64,000 nucleotides of DNA from CAVXHQ01 sp963789535 (GTDB taxonomy: Bacteria; Pseudomonadota; Alphaproteobacteria; Rhodobacterales; Rhodobacteraceae): positions 1 to 64,000 of the forward strand of contig CAWBKU010000005.1 in NCBI GenBank assembly GCA_963789535.1, in the 5' to 3' direction. Each line of letters starts with the position of its first letter. Position 1 is the first letter of the stretch. Made by a program: the position numbers and the translations under genes. This document shows, in pieces, positions 1 through 12,265 of this stretch. The notes below the pieces were generated by a model, which saw only the letters and a list, made by a program, of their open reading frames with translations, did no database searches and had not been told where the DNA came from.

Positions 1-1
1 G

Positions 2-271
2 GCCGCGCAGGCGGAGGAGACGCTGAAGCTGGATCCGTTCGTGGGCCACATGTTCGTCTTCCGGGGGCGGCGCGGCGATCTGGTCAAGATCATCTGGTGG
101 GACGGCCAGGGCGCATGCCTGTTCTCCAAGCGCCTGGAGACGGGCCGGTTCGTCTGGCCGTCGGCGAAGGAGGGCAAGATCTCTCTGACGGCGGCGCAGT
201 TGGCGATGCTCCTGGAGGGCATCGACTGGCGACAGCCGCAGCGCAGCTGGAAGCCGCTCAGAGCGGGATAA
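2..271 (+). CDS. tnpB: IS66 family accessory protein TnpB, N-terminus missing
   Basis: This is the 3' part of the IS66 TnpB (IS66 Orf2) gene, an accessory protein that IS66 elements need for transposition; its biochemical role is not well defined. The frame is open to the left edge, so the annotated piece is partial. The visible 89 residues carry the core of the family: DPF, then VFRGRRGDLVKIIWWDG, then CLFSKRLETGRFVWP, ending with a Trp-rich tail. It ends 60 bp before the likely start of tnpC, consistent with co-transcription. I see no internal stop. Confidence 0.9.
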   Translation, partial: AAQAEETLKLDPFVGHMFVFRGRRGDLVKIIWWDGQGACLFSKRLETGRFVWPSAKEGKISLTAAQLAMLLEGIDWRQPQRSWKPLRAG

Positions 272-330
272 TCTGGCAAGGCGCGCGCATCGAGGATTCC
301 CGTCAGGCTCATAATTTGCTATGTTCTGGC

Positions 331-1830
331 ATGCTCTACACCGCCCGATCCCTGCCGGAAGATCCCGACGAACTACGTCACTTCACGGCCCTGCTTCTGG
401 CCGAGGTTAAGTCGCAGGCGATGCTGATCATGAAGCTCCAGCATCAGCTTGCCGGTCACCGCAACTCCCGGTTCGGCACCTCGTCGGAGACCATCGAGCA
501 GCTTCAGCTGGCGCTCGAGGCGACCGAGATCTCGATCGCGAAGATGACGGCGAAGCTGCGGCTTCCCGACGAGGAGCCCAAGGACAAGCCGAAGCGCCGC
601 CCGATCCCGGATCACATTCCGCGGATGGAAGTCGAACTCACCACCGGCGACGATGACTGCGCCCAGTGCGGCGGCGTGCTGCGTCGCTTGGGCGAGGACG
701 TGACCGAGGAACTCGAGTATGTGCCCGGGCGGTTCATCGTGAACCGCATCGTGCGACCGCGCTTCGCGTGTTCCGGCTGCGAAGCTTTCACCCAGGCGTC
801 CCTGCCATCCCGCCCCATTGAGCGTGGACGCCCCGGTCCTGGCCTGCTCGCCCACGTTCTGGTCAACAAATACGCCGATCATCTGCCGCTCTACCGCCAG
901 AGCCAGATCTTCGAGCGTGATGGGCTCGACATCGACCGTTCGACGCTGGCGGACTGGGTGGGGAAGAGCACCGCGCTACTCGAGCCGCTGGCGGACGCCA
1001 TCGGCCGGCACGTCTTGGCCGGACAGGCGATCTTCGCGGACGACACGCCCGTCCGGATGCTGGCACCCGGCACCGGCAAGACGGCCACGGCACGGCTCTG
1101 GGCCTATGCGCGAGATGAGCGACCCTGGGGCGGTGCCGCACCGCCCGCCAGCTGGTATCGGTTCTCGCCGGATCGGAAGGGTCAGCATCCGAAGGACCAT
1201 CTCGCCGACTACCGCGGCTGGATGCATGCCGACGGTTACGCCGGGTTCGAGGACATCTACCGGTCCGGCGACATCCGCGAGGTCGCCTGCATGGCCCATG
1301 TCAGGCGCAAGTTCGTCGACGTTCATCGGGTCCAGGGCTCGGCCATCGCCGAGGAGGCCATCGCGCGCATCGCCCAACTCTACGGCGTCGAGAAGGAGGT
1401 GAGAGCCTCGCCCCCGGATAGGCGCGTCGAGATCCGGCAGGCCAAGGCGGTGTCGATCTTCGACGACCTCGAGGCCTGGCTGCACCTCCAGCTGCCATCA
1501 ATCTCCGGCAAGTCGCCGCTGGCCGTGGCGATCCGCTACGCCCTGACCCGCATGAAGCGGCTCCGGCCCTATCTCGATTGTGGGGTCCTGGAGCTGGACA
1601 ACAACACGGCCGAACGTGCGATGCGCTCCGTCGCGATCGGTCGGAAGAACTACCTCTTCGTCGGCTCGCTCACCGGCGGCCGCGCCGCTGCCATCGCCTA
1701 TACCCTCATCGAGACCGCCAAGCTCAACGGTGTCGATCCGCAGGCTTGGCTCGCCGATACCCTCGCCCGCATCCCCGACTACAAGATCACCCGCGTGGAC
1801 GACCTGCTGCCGTGGAACCGGCCGAAGTAG
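331..1830 (+). CDS. tnpC: IS66 family transposase TnpC
   Basis: DDE transposase of an IS66-family element, 499 residues from the ATG at 331, close to the family length of about 510-540. The frame is open upstream to 97, but that part overlaps tnpB and does not look like IS66 sequence, so I chose 331. In order there is an N-terminal leucine-rich helical region with HRNSRFGTSSE near 43-53, a zinc-binding pair C110-x2-C113 and C147-x2-C150, and a catalytic core with D237/D238 (FADDTPV), D301 (HADGYAGF) and E428 (DNNTAERAMR, the IS66 signature). No frameshift or stop is seen, so the protein looks intact. Whether the element is still mobile depends on the unseen left end. Confidence 0.93.
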   Translation: MLYTARSLPEDPDELRHFTALLLAEVKSQAMLIMKLQHQLAGHRNSRFGTSSETIEQLQLALEATEISIAKMTAKLRLPDEEPKDKPKRRPIPDHIPRMEVELTTGDDDCAQCGGVLRRLGEDVTEELEYVPGRFIVNRIVRPRFACSGCEAFTQASLPSRPIERGRPGPGLLAHVLVNKYADHLPLYRQSQIFERDGLDIDRSTLADWVGKSTALLEPLADAIGRHVLAGQAIFADDTPVRMLAPGTGKTATARLWAYARDERPWGGAAPPASWYRFSPDRKGQHPKDHLADYRGWMHADGYAGFEDIYRSGDIREVACMAHVRRKFVDVHRVQGSAIAEEAIARIAQLYGVEKEVRASPPDRRVEIRQAKAVSIFDDLEAWLHLQLPSISGKSPLAVAIRYALTRMKRLRPYLDCGVLELDNNTAERAMRSVAIGRKNYLFVGSLTGGRAAAIAYTLIETAKLNGVDPQAWLADTLARIPDYKITRVDDLLPWNRPK

Positions 1831-1832
1831 AG

Positions 1833-1852
1833 CAGTCAGCCCGGACGGTTAC
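1833..1852 (+). repeat. Putative right terminal inverted repeat of IS66 element
   Basis: The last 20 bases before non-IS sequence read, on the minus strand, GTAACCGTCC followed by GGGCTGACTG. IS66 ends usually start with GTAA. The left partner is outside the window, so this boundary is inferred only. Confidence 0.45.
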
Positions 1853-1945
1853 GCTATTGGATGGTCGCGACTGAAACGGGAACCACCCACCTTTACTGAG
1901 TAACTACGTTCTTGTTGACCTATTGTTGACCCGGATTGCGGACAA

Positions 1946-1972
1946 GCAAAAGCCGCCCCGGAGGGCGGCTGT
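1946..1972 (-). terminator. Rho-independent terminator of the rrn operon
   Basis: The palindrome GCCGCCC-TCCG-GGGCGGC (minus strand, 1952-1969) is followed on the minus strand by TTTTGCTTG. It lies about 27 bp beyond the 3' end of tRNA-fMet, so it most likely ends the 16S-23S-5S-fMet transcript. Confidence 0.75.
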
Positions 1973-1998
1973 TAGCGTCTTGATAATGCTAAGTTTTT

Positions 1999-2075
<77 letters not shown>

Positions 2076-2143
2076 ACAATCGTTTCTCCCTATCGCCGAG
2101 AGAATAACATGCCGGAACGTCCGGCTCGTGAGCTTCTTACTAG

Positions 2144-2260
2144 GTTTGGCAGTGACTTACTCTCCCACGTCTTAAGACGCAGTACCATCAGCGCAACGGC
2201 ACTTAACGGCCGAGTTCGGGATGGGATCGGGTGTTTTGCTCGCGCTATTACCACCAAACC
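2144..2260 (-). rRNA. rrf: 5S ribosomal RNA
   Basis: About 117 nt bounded by complementary ends (GGTTTGG at the 5' side, CCAAACC at the 3' side). The minus strand contains the conserved 5S core (CCGAACTCGGCCGTTAAGTG region). It lies about 140 bp downstream of the 23S gene. Ends are approximate to a few bases. Confidence 0.95.
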
Positions 2261-2380
2261 GAGAAAGAAGCTCACCTACCGCAGGGGGTGCCCCGCGGCA
2301 GTTTCCAAGTCTCATCACTGATGATGGTATGTGTTGGTGTCTGTATGACCTGATCACTTTTGCAGGGCCTGCCTTGGCAA

Positions 2381-2398
2381 GCCTCGCTTTTACTGGAT

Positions 2399-2408
<10 letters not shown>
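2381..2408 (-). repeat. 3' arm of pre-23S processing stem
   Basis: These 28 bases match the reverse complement of 5223-5250 at 25 of 28 positions, so the regions flanking 23S can pair in the primary transcript. This is the usual RNase III substrate geometry for pre-23S rRNA. Confidence 0.75.
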
Positions 2409-5222
<2,814 letters not shown>

Positions 5223-5229
<7 letters not shown>

Positions 5230-5250
5230 TTGATCCAGAAAAAGCAAGGC
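5223..5250 (-). repeat. 5' arm of pre-23S processing stem
   Basis: Partner of 2381-2408. Pairing extends from the terminal helix of 23S outwards through GGATC into the leader. Confidence 0.75.
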
Positions 5251-5523
5251 TCTTTCTGCACCCGCCGTCCTTTTGTGTGCCGGCGGGCCTCGATCAAAAG
5301 TCATACATTTCCCAACCCCGCCGCTGGTTCAAGCAACGAGGCAGTTTTTCGGTTAGTGTATAAGACTTGGAAACAAAATCGATTTAGTCCCGCTTCGACG
5401 GCCCGGGTGCATATGTGGGCCTCCACGGAACCACGGCAGTCCCATACTCGGGGTGCCACGATTCTGATGTTATTCTCTCTGAACGATATGAAGTGCTCCG
5501 AAGAGCGTGCGTCCGATTGGACG

Positions 5524-5548
5524 GGCAAGCACTGCATCAGTGCTTGCC
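5524..5548. repeat. Perfect 10-bp hairpin in the 16S-23S spacer
   Basis: GGCAAGCACT and AGTGCTTGCC flank a 5-base loop, between the tRNA-Ala gene and 23S. The position suggests a role in folding or processing of the precursor. There is no T-run, so it is not a terminator. Confidence 0.6.
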
Positions 5549-5564
5549 GATCTAATCGGCATGA

Positions 5565-5640
5565 TGGTGGAGCGTATCGGGATCGAACCGATGACCCCCT
5601 GCTTGCAAAGCAGGTGCTCTCCCAGCTGAGCTAACGCCCC
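5565..5640 (-). tRNA. tRNA-Ala (TGC)
   Basis: A 76-nt cloverleaf in the 16S-23S spacer, 5' GGGGCGT and 3' ACGCTCC-ACCA, anticodon loop TTTGCAA giving TGC. CCA is encoded. Confidence 0.97.
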
Positions 5641-5654
5641 TGACCGTCGGGTAA

Positions 5655-5731
<77 letters not shown>

Positions 5732-5758
5732 ATGGTAAGGGCGGTAAGCCCTGTGTGA

Positions 5759-5784
5759 ACTGAAGAGATATGAGGACGGTTTGG
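5759..5784 (-). repeat. 3' arm of pre-16S processing stem
   Basis: These 26 bases match the reverse complement of 7546-7571 at 24 of 26 positions. Together they can close a long helix around the 16S precursor, the expected RNase III substrate. Confidence 0.85.
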
Positions 5785-5852
5785 CTCGTTTCGCTGTCTT
5801 TCGACAGCTTGCTAAGTATTCCACGATCTCGGGCAAGCCCGATCTGCTAGGA

Positions 5853-7323
<1,471 letters not shown>

Positions 7324-7545
7324 AAAGCCACCGAAGTGGCTGTCCTTGACGTTCGAACCTCTGCACATCGCCTCAAACATGCACCGGCTAGGATACATAT
7401 CTAAGGCAGTCTTCTGTTTGTCGTGCTTCGGGTTTCAGAGAAACCGAAAGCCGTCCAAACAGTGAAGCTGACACCGGTCATCGGATCGGACCCGAGGGTC
7501 GTCTCCTACCGGCGCGATATACAGACGTTTGATCCATCGAATGAA

Positions 7546-7571
7546 CCAAACCGCCCACATATCTCTTCAGT
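7546..7571 (-). repeat. 5' arm of pre-16S processing stem
   Basis: Partner of 5759-5784 (24 of 26 complementary). On the transcript it lies just downstream of boxA. Confidence 0.85.
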
Positions 7572-7576
7572 ACTAG

Positions 7577-7592
7577 CAATTTCAAAGAGCGT
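7577..7592 (-). promoter_or_regulatory. boxA-like rrn antitermination element
   Basis: The minus strand reads ACGCTCTTTGAAATTG. The CGCTCTTTGAAA core closely resembles the rrn boxA consensus TGCTCTTTAACA, and its place between promoter and 16S is the expected one for NusB/NusE loading. Confidence 0.75.
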
Positions 7593-7749
7593 TGAGACAA
7601 ATATGACCGGATGCGCCCTTGCTTCGTGGCGCGCCCCGCCTGTAGTGCCTCTGATTTTCTTCTTGCGCCTCGTTGCGGTCCCTGCCGTTTCCGGTGTGTC
7701 CCGCCCGTCTGGTGCCCCGTGGTGCATCTCTGCGCCGCCGGTGAGGGGG

Positions 7750-7778
7750 GTTCTACGGTTAGTGACCGAGGCCCGCAA
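7750..7778 (-). promoter_or_regulatory. Sigma-70-type promoter of the rrn operon
   Basis: On the minus strand TTGCGG (-35, 7773-7778) is followed after exactly 17 bp by TAGAAC (-10, 7750-7755). A-rich tracts sit directly upstream. Transcription would start about 7743 and run through boxA into 16S. A second, weaker promoter upstream cannot be excluded. Confidence 0.65.
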
Positions 7779-8028
7779 CCCCTTTTTTCGGTCTGTTTGC
7801 ATTTTTTGTGACAGAACCGGTTTTGGCGGTGTTTTCCGGGGTTTACGGCATTTTTCGTACCCTGACGCCGGGTCCGATTGCAAGAATGTTAGGCGCGCTA
7901 CGTCTGGCTGACGCAAGATTTGGGGGTATCGGGCGGCCCTGCCCCTAGGTCGATCCGGCCATGGCCCCGAACTTCTCGACCGAGTCGCGGTGGATACGGG
8001 CTTCAGGGCGACTCGGCCTGCCCGGACG

Positions 8029-8643
8029 TCAGGCCTTGGCAAGCGCCCGCTTCGGCCACTTGAGGCGAAGGGCGAGCAGGACGAGGATCAGGCCCATGTA
8101 GATCAGCGGCTCGATCTGAAACCCCTTCACCAGCCAGACATAATGCAGCGCCGCCAGCACGGCGATCGGATAGGTCAGCTTGTGCAGCTTGCGCCAGGTC
8201 GCCGCGCCGAGGCGCCGCACCGCTAGATTGTTCGAGGTAATCGCCAGCGGGATCAGCATCGCGAACGCCGCCATGCCGACCGTCACATAGGGCCGCTTCA
8301 CCACCTCTTCCCACACGCGCCCCAGCGACTGCACGTCGAGGATCGCGAAGACGAGGAAGTGTGCGAGGACGAAGACGAAGGCCGTCACCCCGATCGCCCG
8401 GCGAAACCGCAACAGGTTTATTCCGGCCCAGCGCCGCAACGGCGTCACGGCAAGGCCCAGCACCAGGAGCTTCAGGGCAATCGCGCCATAGGTGCGCTCG
8501 AGCACGTTGATCGGCTCCACCGAATAGGGCCCCAGGCCGTTCAGGGCGCGCCAGAACTCCCATCCGATATAGGCCGCGCCCGCGAGATAGATCGTCCACG
8601 GCGGCAGGGAACGCAGCGTGGTATTGAGACGGTCGACGATCAT
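8029..8643 (-). CDS. msrQ: MsrQ, haem b membrane subunit of periplasmic Met-sulfoxide reductase
   Basis: A 204-residue integral membrane protein of the MsrQ/YedZ family. It passes electrons from the quinone pool (or flavin) to MsrP for repair of oxidised methionine in periplasmic proteins. Five to six hydrophobic helices are visible. Candidate haem histidines lie in FVLAHFLVF, TWRKLHKLTY and LAALHYVW, and the length matches the family. The ATG at 8643 is 4 bp behind the msrP stop, so the two genes form an operon. The neighbour gives the assignment strong support. Confidence 0.93.
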   Translation of the reverse strand: MIVDRLNTTLRSLPPWTIYLAGAAYIGWEFWRALNGLGPYSVEPINVLERTYGAIALKLLVLGLAVTPLRRWAGINLLRFRRAIGVTAFVFVLAHFLVFAILDVQSLGRVWEEVVKRPYVTVGMAAFAMLIPLAITSNNLAVRRLGAATWRKLHKLTYPIAVLAALHYVWLVKGFQIEPLIYMGLILVLLALRLKWPKRALAKA

Positions 8644-8647
8644 GGCG

Positions 8648-9559
8648 TCAGTAGTTCGCGGTCAGATCCATGCCCTCATAGAGCGACGCGACCTCCGCCT
8701 CATAGCCGTTGAACATGCGCGTCTCCTGGCGGCTCGCGAACAGGCCGCCACCGATGACCCGCTCTGTCGCCTGGGACCAGCGCGGGTGGTTCACATTCGG
8801 GTTCACGTTCGAATAGAACCCGTACTCGCGCGGATTGATCCCCGACCACGTCGTCGGTGGCTCATCCTCGGTCAGGGTGATGCGCACGATGCTCTTGATC
8901 GACTTGAACCCGTATTTCCACGGCACCACGAGGCGGATCGGCGCGCCGTTCTGGTTCGGCATCGGGTCGCCATAGATGCCCGTCGCCAGAAGGGTGAGCG
9001 GGTGCATCGCCTCGTCCAGCCGCAGCCCCTCGACATAGGGAAAGTCGAGGACGCCGCGCTGCACGCCGATCATGTTCTCGGGTTGCACGACGGTTTCCAT
9101 CGCGACGTATCGCGCGTTCGCCTGAACACCCGCCTTGGCGAGCACGTCGGCGAGTTCGACGCCATTCCACGGCACGACCATCGACCAGGCCTCGACACAG
9201 CGGAACCGGTAGATGCGTTCCTCGATACTCAGCCCGTCTAGCAGCTCGGCAACCGAATAGGTGCCCGGATTGTCGACGAGGCCGTCGACCACGATCGACC
9301 ACGGCTCGGTCACGAGGGCGCCGGCATTGGCGGCGGGATCCTCCTTGCCCGTGCCGAACTCGTAATAGTTGTTGTAGGAGGTGATATCCTCGATCGGATT
9401 CGGCGCGAGCGCCTGTTGCGCCATCGCGGCCCCGGGCAGGACACCCGCCCCGATAGCGCCCAGACCCGCGGCACCGGCCATCACCTGACGGCGGTTCAGG
9501 AACAGACCCTTCGGGGTCACATCGTTCCGGGTCAGGTCGTTCTTCCAGCGATAGGCCAC
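8648..9559 (-). CDS. msrP: MsrP, molybdopterin Met-sulfoxide reductase catalytic subunit
   Basis: Periplasmic reductase for free and protein-bound methionine sulfoxide, using a Mo-molybdopterin cofactor and electrons from MsrQ. I start it at the GTG at 9559, behind GGAGG on the minus strand; the frame is open further upstream but unlike the family there. The 303-residue product carries a Tat-type signal (LNRRQVMAGAAGLG, residues 21-34), and the sulfite-oxidase fold follows with the likely Mo ligand C121 in YRFRCVEAW. Transcribed with msrQ. Confidence 0.93.
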   Translation of the reverse strand: MAYRWKNDLTRNDVTPKGLFLNRRQVMAGAAGLGAIGAGVLPGAAMAQQALAPNPIEDITSYNNYYEFGTGKEDPAANAGALVTEPWSIVVDGLVDNPGTYSVAELLDGLSIEERIYRFRCVEAWSMVVPWNGVELADVLAKAGVQANARYVAMETVVQPENMIGVQRGVLDFPYVEGLRLDEAMHPLTLLATGIYGDPMPNQNGAPIRLVVPWKYGFKSIKSIVRITLTEDEPPTTWSGINPREYGFYSNVNPNVNHPRWSQATERVIGGGLFASRQETRMFNGYEAEVASLYEGMDLTANY

Positions 9560-9882
9560 AGGCGGGCTCCTCCATTTTCGTCCGGATCGTCGCGGACAAC
9601 TCCCGAGAGGGTGCCCGTTCGCGACATCATACACCACTCTGACGCGGACGGCGTCACGATGCTTTGACAGGGGTGTAACGTGCGCCCCTTTCGAAAAGTT
9701 ACGGTGTTGCAGTCACATCATAGTGAGTTGCCGGCGAAAATCGGCCCCGCTTAGGTCGCGGCGGGACCGCGTCAAAGGGACAAAACCGCCCGGAAGCGGA
9801 AAAATTCCGATGATCCGTTTCGCCCGCCCGCGCGTTTCCCGTGCAGATGCCAGTCTGGCATTCTCAGCAAACGGAGATCTCC
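9560..9882. other. Divergent intergenic region between msrP and a fasciclin gene
   Basis: It should hold promoters for both flanking genes, but I cannot place either with confidence. A TTGACA occurs at about 9664 with no good -10 partner. A short perfect palindrome (ATGCCAG-T-CTGGCAT, 9847-9861) lies 21 bp before the fasciclin start and could be an operator or leader hairpin. No gene is seen. Confidence 0.5.
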
Positions 9883-10359
9883 ATGCTACGCAGAACCTTC
9901 ATCGCCCTCGCCGCCTCGACCACGCTCGCCTCGCAGGCGTTCGCCGCCGCGCACGAGATGGACATCGTCGACACCGCCGTCGCGGCGGGCACGTTCACGA
10001 CGCTCGTGGCCGCCGTCGAGGCCGCGGGCCTTGTCGACACGCTGAAGGGCGAAGGTCCGTTCACCGTCTTCGCGCCCACGGACGAGGCGTTCGCCGCCCT
10101 GCCCGAGGGCACCGTCGAGGCGCTGCTCGCCGACCCCGAGGCGCTGGCCGCGATCCTGACCTACCACGTCGTGCCGGGCGCGGTGATGTCGACCGACCTC
10201 ACCAACATGATGACCGTGGCTACCGCGAACGGTGCCGAGGTCATGTTCATGGTCGGCGACAGCGTGATGATCAACGACGCGACCGTGACCACCGCCGACA
10301 TCACGGCCAGCAACGGGGTGATCCACGTCATCGACAAGGTGATCCTGCCGCCGCAGTAA
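9883..10359 (+). CDS. Secreted fasciclin (FAS1) domain protein
   Basis: A 158-residue protein with one FAS1 domain, a fold linked to adhesion or surface binding; its role in bacteria is usually unknown. Residues 1-22 are a Sec signal peptide (MLRRTFIALAASTTLASQAFA). FAS1 signatures follow: FTVFAPTDEAF, LTYHVVPG and the C-terminal NGVIHVIDKVILP. I chose the ATG at 9883, 8 bp behind GGAG, over the in-frame ATG at 9847, because the signal peptide starts there. A terminator follows at 10382, so it appears monocistronic. Confidence 0.88.
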   Translation: MLRRTFIALAASTTLASQAFAAAHEMDIVDTAVAAGTFTTLVAAVEAAGLVDTLKGEGPFTVFAPTDEAFAALPEGTVEALLADPEALAAILTYHVVPGAVMSTDLTNMMTVATANGAEVMFMVGDSVMINDATVTTADITASNGVIHVIDKVILPPQ

Positions 10360-10381
10360 GGCACCGTACCGCTAACGACGA

Positions 10382-10409
10382 AGGGCCGCCCCGGAGGGCG
10401 GCCCTTTTT
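10382..10409 (+). terminator. Rho-independent terminator after the fasciclin gene
   Basis: AGGGCCGCC-CCGG-AGGGCGGCCCT is followed by TTTTTC on the plus strand. It stands between convergent genes (fasciclin and rplT) and may also slow rplT transcription from the other side. Confidence 0.8.
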
Positions 10410-10428
10410 CATCGTGCAGCCGGTCGTT

Positions 10429-10791
10429 TCAGGCCAGCGCGGCGCGGGCCTTGTCGACGATGGCGCCGAACGCCTCGGGCTCGTGCACCGCCAGATCGGC
10501 CAGAACCTTGCGGTCCACCTCGATCCCGGCGAGCGACAGGCCGTTGATGAACCGCGAATAGGTCATCTCGGCGTCGAACGCGCGGACCCCCGCATTGATC
10601 CGCTGAATCCACAGCGAGCGGAAGTTGCGGCGCCGGACGTGACGGTCGCGCGTCGCATATTGGTTGGCCTTGTCGACCGCCTGCTTGGCGACCTTGAAGG
10701 TGCGCGACCGGCGATCGTAATAGCCTTTCGCCACGTCGAGGATTTTCTTGTGACGACGGTGCGTGACCGTTCCGCCTTTGGTGCGTGACAT
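10429..10791 (-). CDS. rplT: Ribosomal protein bL20
   Basis: A 120-residue basic protein of the large ribosomal subunit, needed for early 50S assembly. Typical features are the start MSRTKGGTVTHRRHKKIL, the long basic N-terminal helix with RRNFRSLWIQRINA, and the length. It follows rpmI by 12 bp in one operon. In many bacteria L20 represses this operon by binding its mRNA; I see no clear L20 operator here. Confidence 0.98.
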   Translation of the reverse strand: MSRTKGGTVTHRRHKKILDVAKGYYDRRSRTFKVAKQAVDKANQYATRDRHVRRRNFRSLWIQRINAGVRAFDAEMTYSRFINGLSLAGIEVDRKVLADLAVHEPEAFGAIVDKARAALA

Positions 10792-10803
10792 ATCCGGTCC
10801 TCC

Positions 10804-11004
10804 TCAGCGCGCGTAGGGCATCATCGGCTTGATGATGCTCTCATCAGCCTTCGACAGCAATGTGGTGCCGCGCGCGTTGCGCAGGAACTTGTTGGTCCGC
10901 TTGATCATCCCGTGGCGCTTGCCCGCCTGGGCCGCCACAATGCGGCCCGAGGCCGTCATCTTGAACCGCTTCTTGCAGCTCGACTTGGTCTTCATCTTGG
11001 GCAT
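10804..11004 (-). CDS. rpmI: Ribosomal protein bL35
   Basis: A 66-residue ribosomal protein of the large subunit, MPKMKTKSSCKKRF at the N-terminus, exactly the family length. The same frame stays open far upstream (to 11559), but that extension is antisense to the LysR gene and spurious. The ATG at 11004 has AGGAG 6 bp before it. infC, which often leads this operon, is not next to it here; a promoter stands directly upstream at 11079-11107. Confidence 0.97.
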   Translation of the reverse strand: MPKMKTKSSCKKRFKMTASGRIVAAQAGKRHGMIKRTNKFLRNARGTTLLSKADESIIKPMMPYAR

Positions 11005-11078
11005 TTTCGTCTCCTGTTTCAGAGTGAGCGCGCGTCGAGGCAATGCCACATCGGCCGGACGCGCGGGTAGGACGGTGC

Positions 11079-11107
11079 TCTCTAGGCGGGGCGGCGCTGT
11101 TTGGCAA
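11079..11107 (-). promoter_or_regulatory. Promoter of rpmI-rplT
   Basis: The minus strand has TTGCCA (11102-11107), 17 bp, then TAGAGA (11079-11084). Start would be near 11072, giving a leader of about 68 nt before rpmI. Confidence 0.6.
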
Positions 11108-11160
11108 GACTGCACGATGCCCGATTGCGTGCCGCGAGGCCCCGGCAGATAAGCGCGATC

Positions 11161-12111
11161 ATGGACATCACCCTCATCAAGACATTCCTCGAGGTTTCCA
11201 ACACAGGCTCGTTCGTGTCCGCGTCCGAACGTCTGTTCGTCACCCAGTCCGCCGTCTCGCTGCGCATCCAGCGCCTCGAGAACGATCTGGGCAAACCGCT
11301 GTTCACCCGTTCCAAGGCCGGCGCCGAGATGACGCCCGCAGGCGTCGAGTTCGAGCACTATGCCCTCGCCCTCCTGCGCGTCTGGCAGGAGGCGCGCCAG
11401 CAGATCGCGATTCCCGACGGCTTCACCCAGAGCCTCGCGGTGGGCGCGCAGTATTCGCTCTGGCCGCGGCTCGGGTTCCGCTGGCTCGACGGGCTGCGCG
11501 CCGCCCTGCCCGACCTCAATATCCGCGCCGACGTGGGCAAGGCGAACCGGCTGACGCAATACCTGACCGAAGGCGCGATCGACGTCGGCCTGATGTACAT
11601 GCCGACCCTACGGCCGGGTCTTCAGGCCGCGCAGATCCTCGAGGAGGATCTGGTCATGGTCGCGACCTGGCCCGACGCCGACTATTTCGACGCCGGTTTT
11701 GCGGCGCGATACGTCTTCGTCGACTGGGGAGAGGAATTCGTGCACGCGCATGGCGACGTGCTGCCCGGCCTGACCAATCCGGGGCTGACGCTCGCCCTCG
11801 GCGCCCTCACGGCCGAGTATGTGGTGAACCGACAGGCCGCCGCCTATCTGCCCGCGCGCTATATCAAGAAGTATCTCGACAGTGGAGAAATGCATCTTGT
11901 TGCAGATGCGCCACGGTTTCCCTATCCGGTCTGGGCAGTGTGGCGCGAAGACCTCGACGAGGGCCTGCGGAAAACCGCCGAGGGCATTCTGGCCGATGTC
12001 GCAAAAGACGCAGAAAATGTCGGAATCGAGGTCATGGATGCGCTCGCAGAGATCAGCGAGGATCACGAAGTCGTAACAATGGCCGTAAATAGCCCGATGG
12101 ACGAGCGATGA
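11161..12111 (+). CDS. LysR family transcriptional regulator
   Basis: A 316-residue regulator with an N-terminal winged helix-turn-helix (MDITLIKTFLEVSNTGSF, then SERLFVTQSAVSLRIQRLE near residues 22-40) and a C-terminal effector-binding domain of periplasmic-binding-protein fold. I chose the ATG at 11161, since the LysR domain begins there. It is divergent from rpmI-rplT, with the start only about 90 bp from that promoter, and is followed by an unrelated outer membrane gene. The target and effector are not evident. Confidence 0.9.
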   Translation: MDITLIKTFLEVSNTGSFVSASERLFVTQSAVSLRIQRLENDLGKPLFTRSKAGAEMTPAGVEFEHYALALLRVWQEARQQIAIPDGFTQSLAVGAQYSLWPRLGFRWLDGLRAALPDLNIRADVGKANRLTQYLTEGAIDVGLMYMPTLRPGLQAAQILEEDLVMVATWPDADYFDAGFAARYVFVDWGEEFVHAHGDVLPGLTNPGLTLALGALTAEYVVNRQAAAYLPARYIKKYLDSGEMHLVADAPRFPYPVWAVWREDLDEGLRKTAEGILADVAKDAENVGIEVMDALAEISEDHEVVTMAVNSPMDER

Positions 12112-12265
12112 TCGTTTCAAGGTCGATTACCCGAGTTTTCGTCATGGATACCTTAAATAAATCTTGGGTTTAGCTTTCCCGGCCATGGGCGTATCAGCCC
12201 CTCAGCAGAAATGCCGATCCGAGAACGCTGTGTTTCTCATCTCTCTACAGGGAAAGGAAATCCCC

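Larger units (their letters stand above)
1..1852 (+). mobile_element. IS66-family insertion sequence, left part outside window
   Basis: The end of a TnpB-type gene followed by a complete TnpC-type DDE transposase is the standard IS66 layout (tnpA, tnpB, tnpC). The left terminus and tnpA lie outside the window. The right end is placed at about 1852, where the strand ends in GGTTAC; read inward on the other strand this begins GTAACCG, which fits the GTAA start usual for IS66 terminal repeats. Without the left end neither the inverted repeat pair nor an 8-bp target duplication can be checked. Confidence 0.85.
7324..8028 (-). other. rrn leader and promoter region, no protein gene
   Basis: This stretch between 16S and msrQ holds the processing-stem arm, boxA and promoter listed separately. 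Open frames here are short, overlap the leader and have no credible ribosome site. Upstream of the -35 box, 7783-7812 is rich in A-tracts on the minus strand, like an UP element. From about 7820 to 8028 I recognise nothing. Confidence 0.7.

Noticed and set aside
373..882. Antisense frame inside the IS66 transposase
   Set aside because: Shadow of a high-GC gene; the sense protein has all family motifs.
5524..5548. Spacer hairpin as a terminator or attenuator
   Set aside because: No T-run and inside an rrn operon; a structural or processing element is more likely.
9664..9690. TTGACA as a promoter of the fasciclin gene
   Set aside because: No acceptable -10 at 16-18 bp.
11005..11559. Long N-terminal extension of rpmI
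   Set aside because: Antisense to LysR, unrelated to bL35; the real start at 11004 has a good ribosome site and family length.
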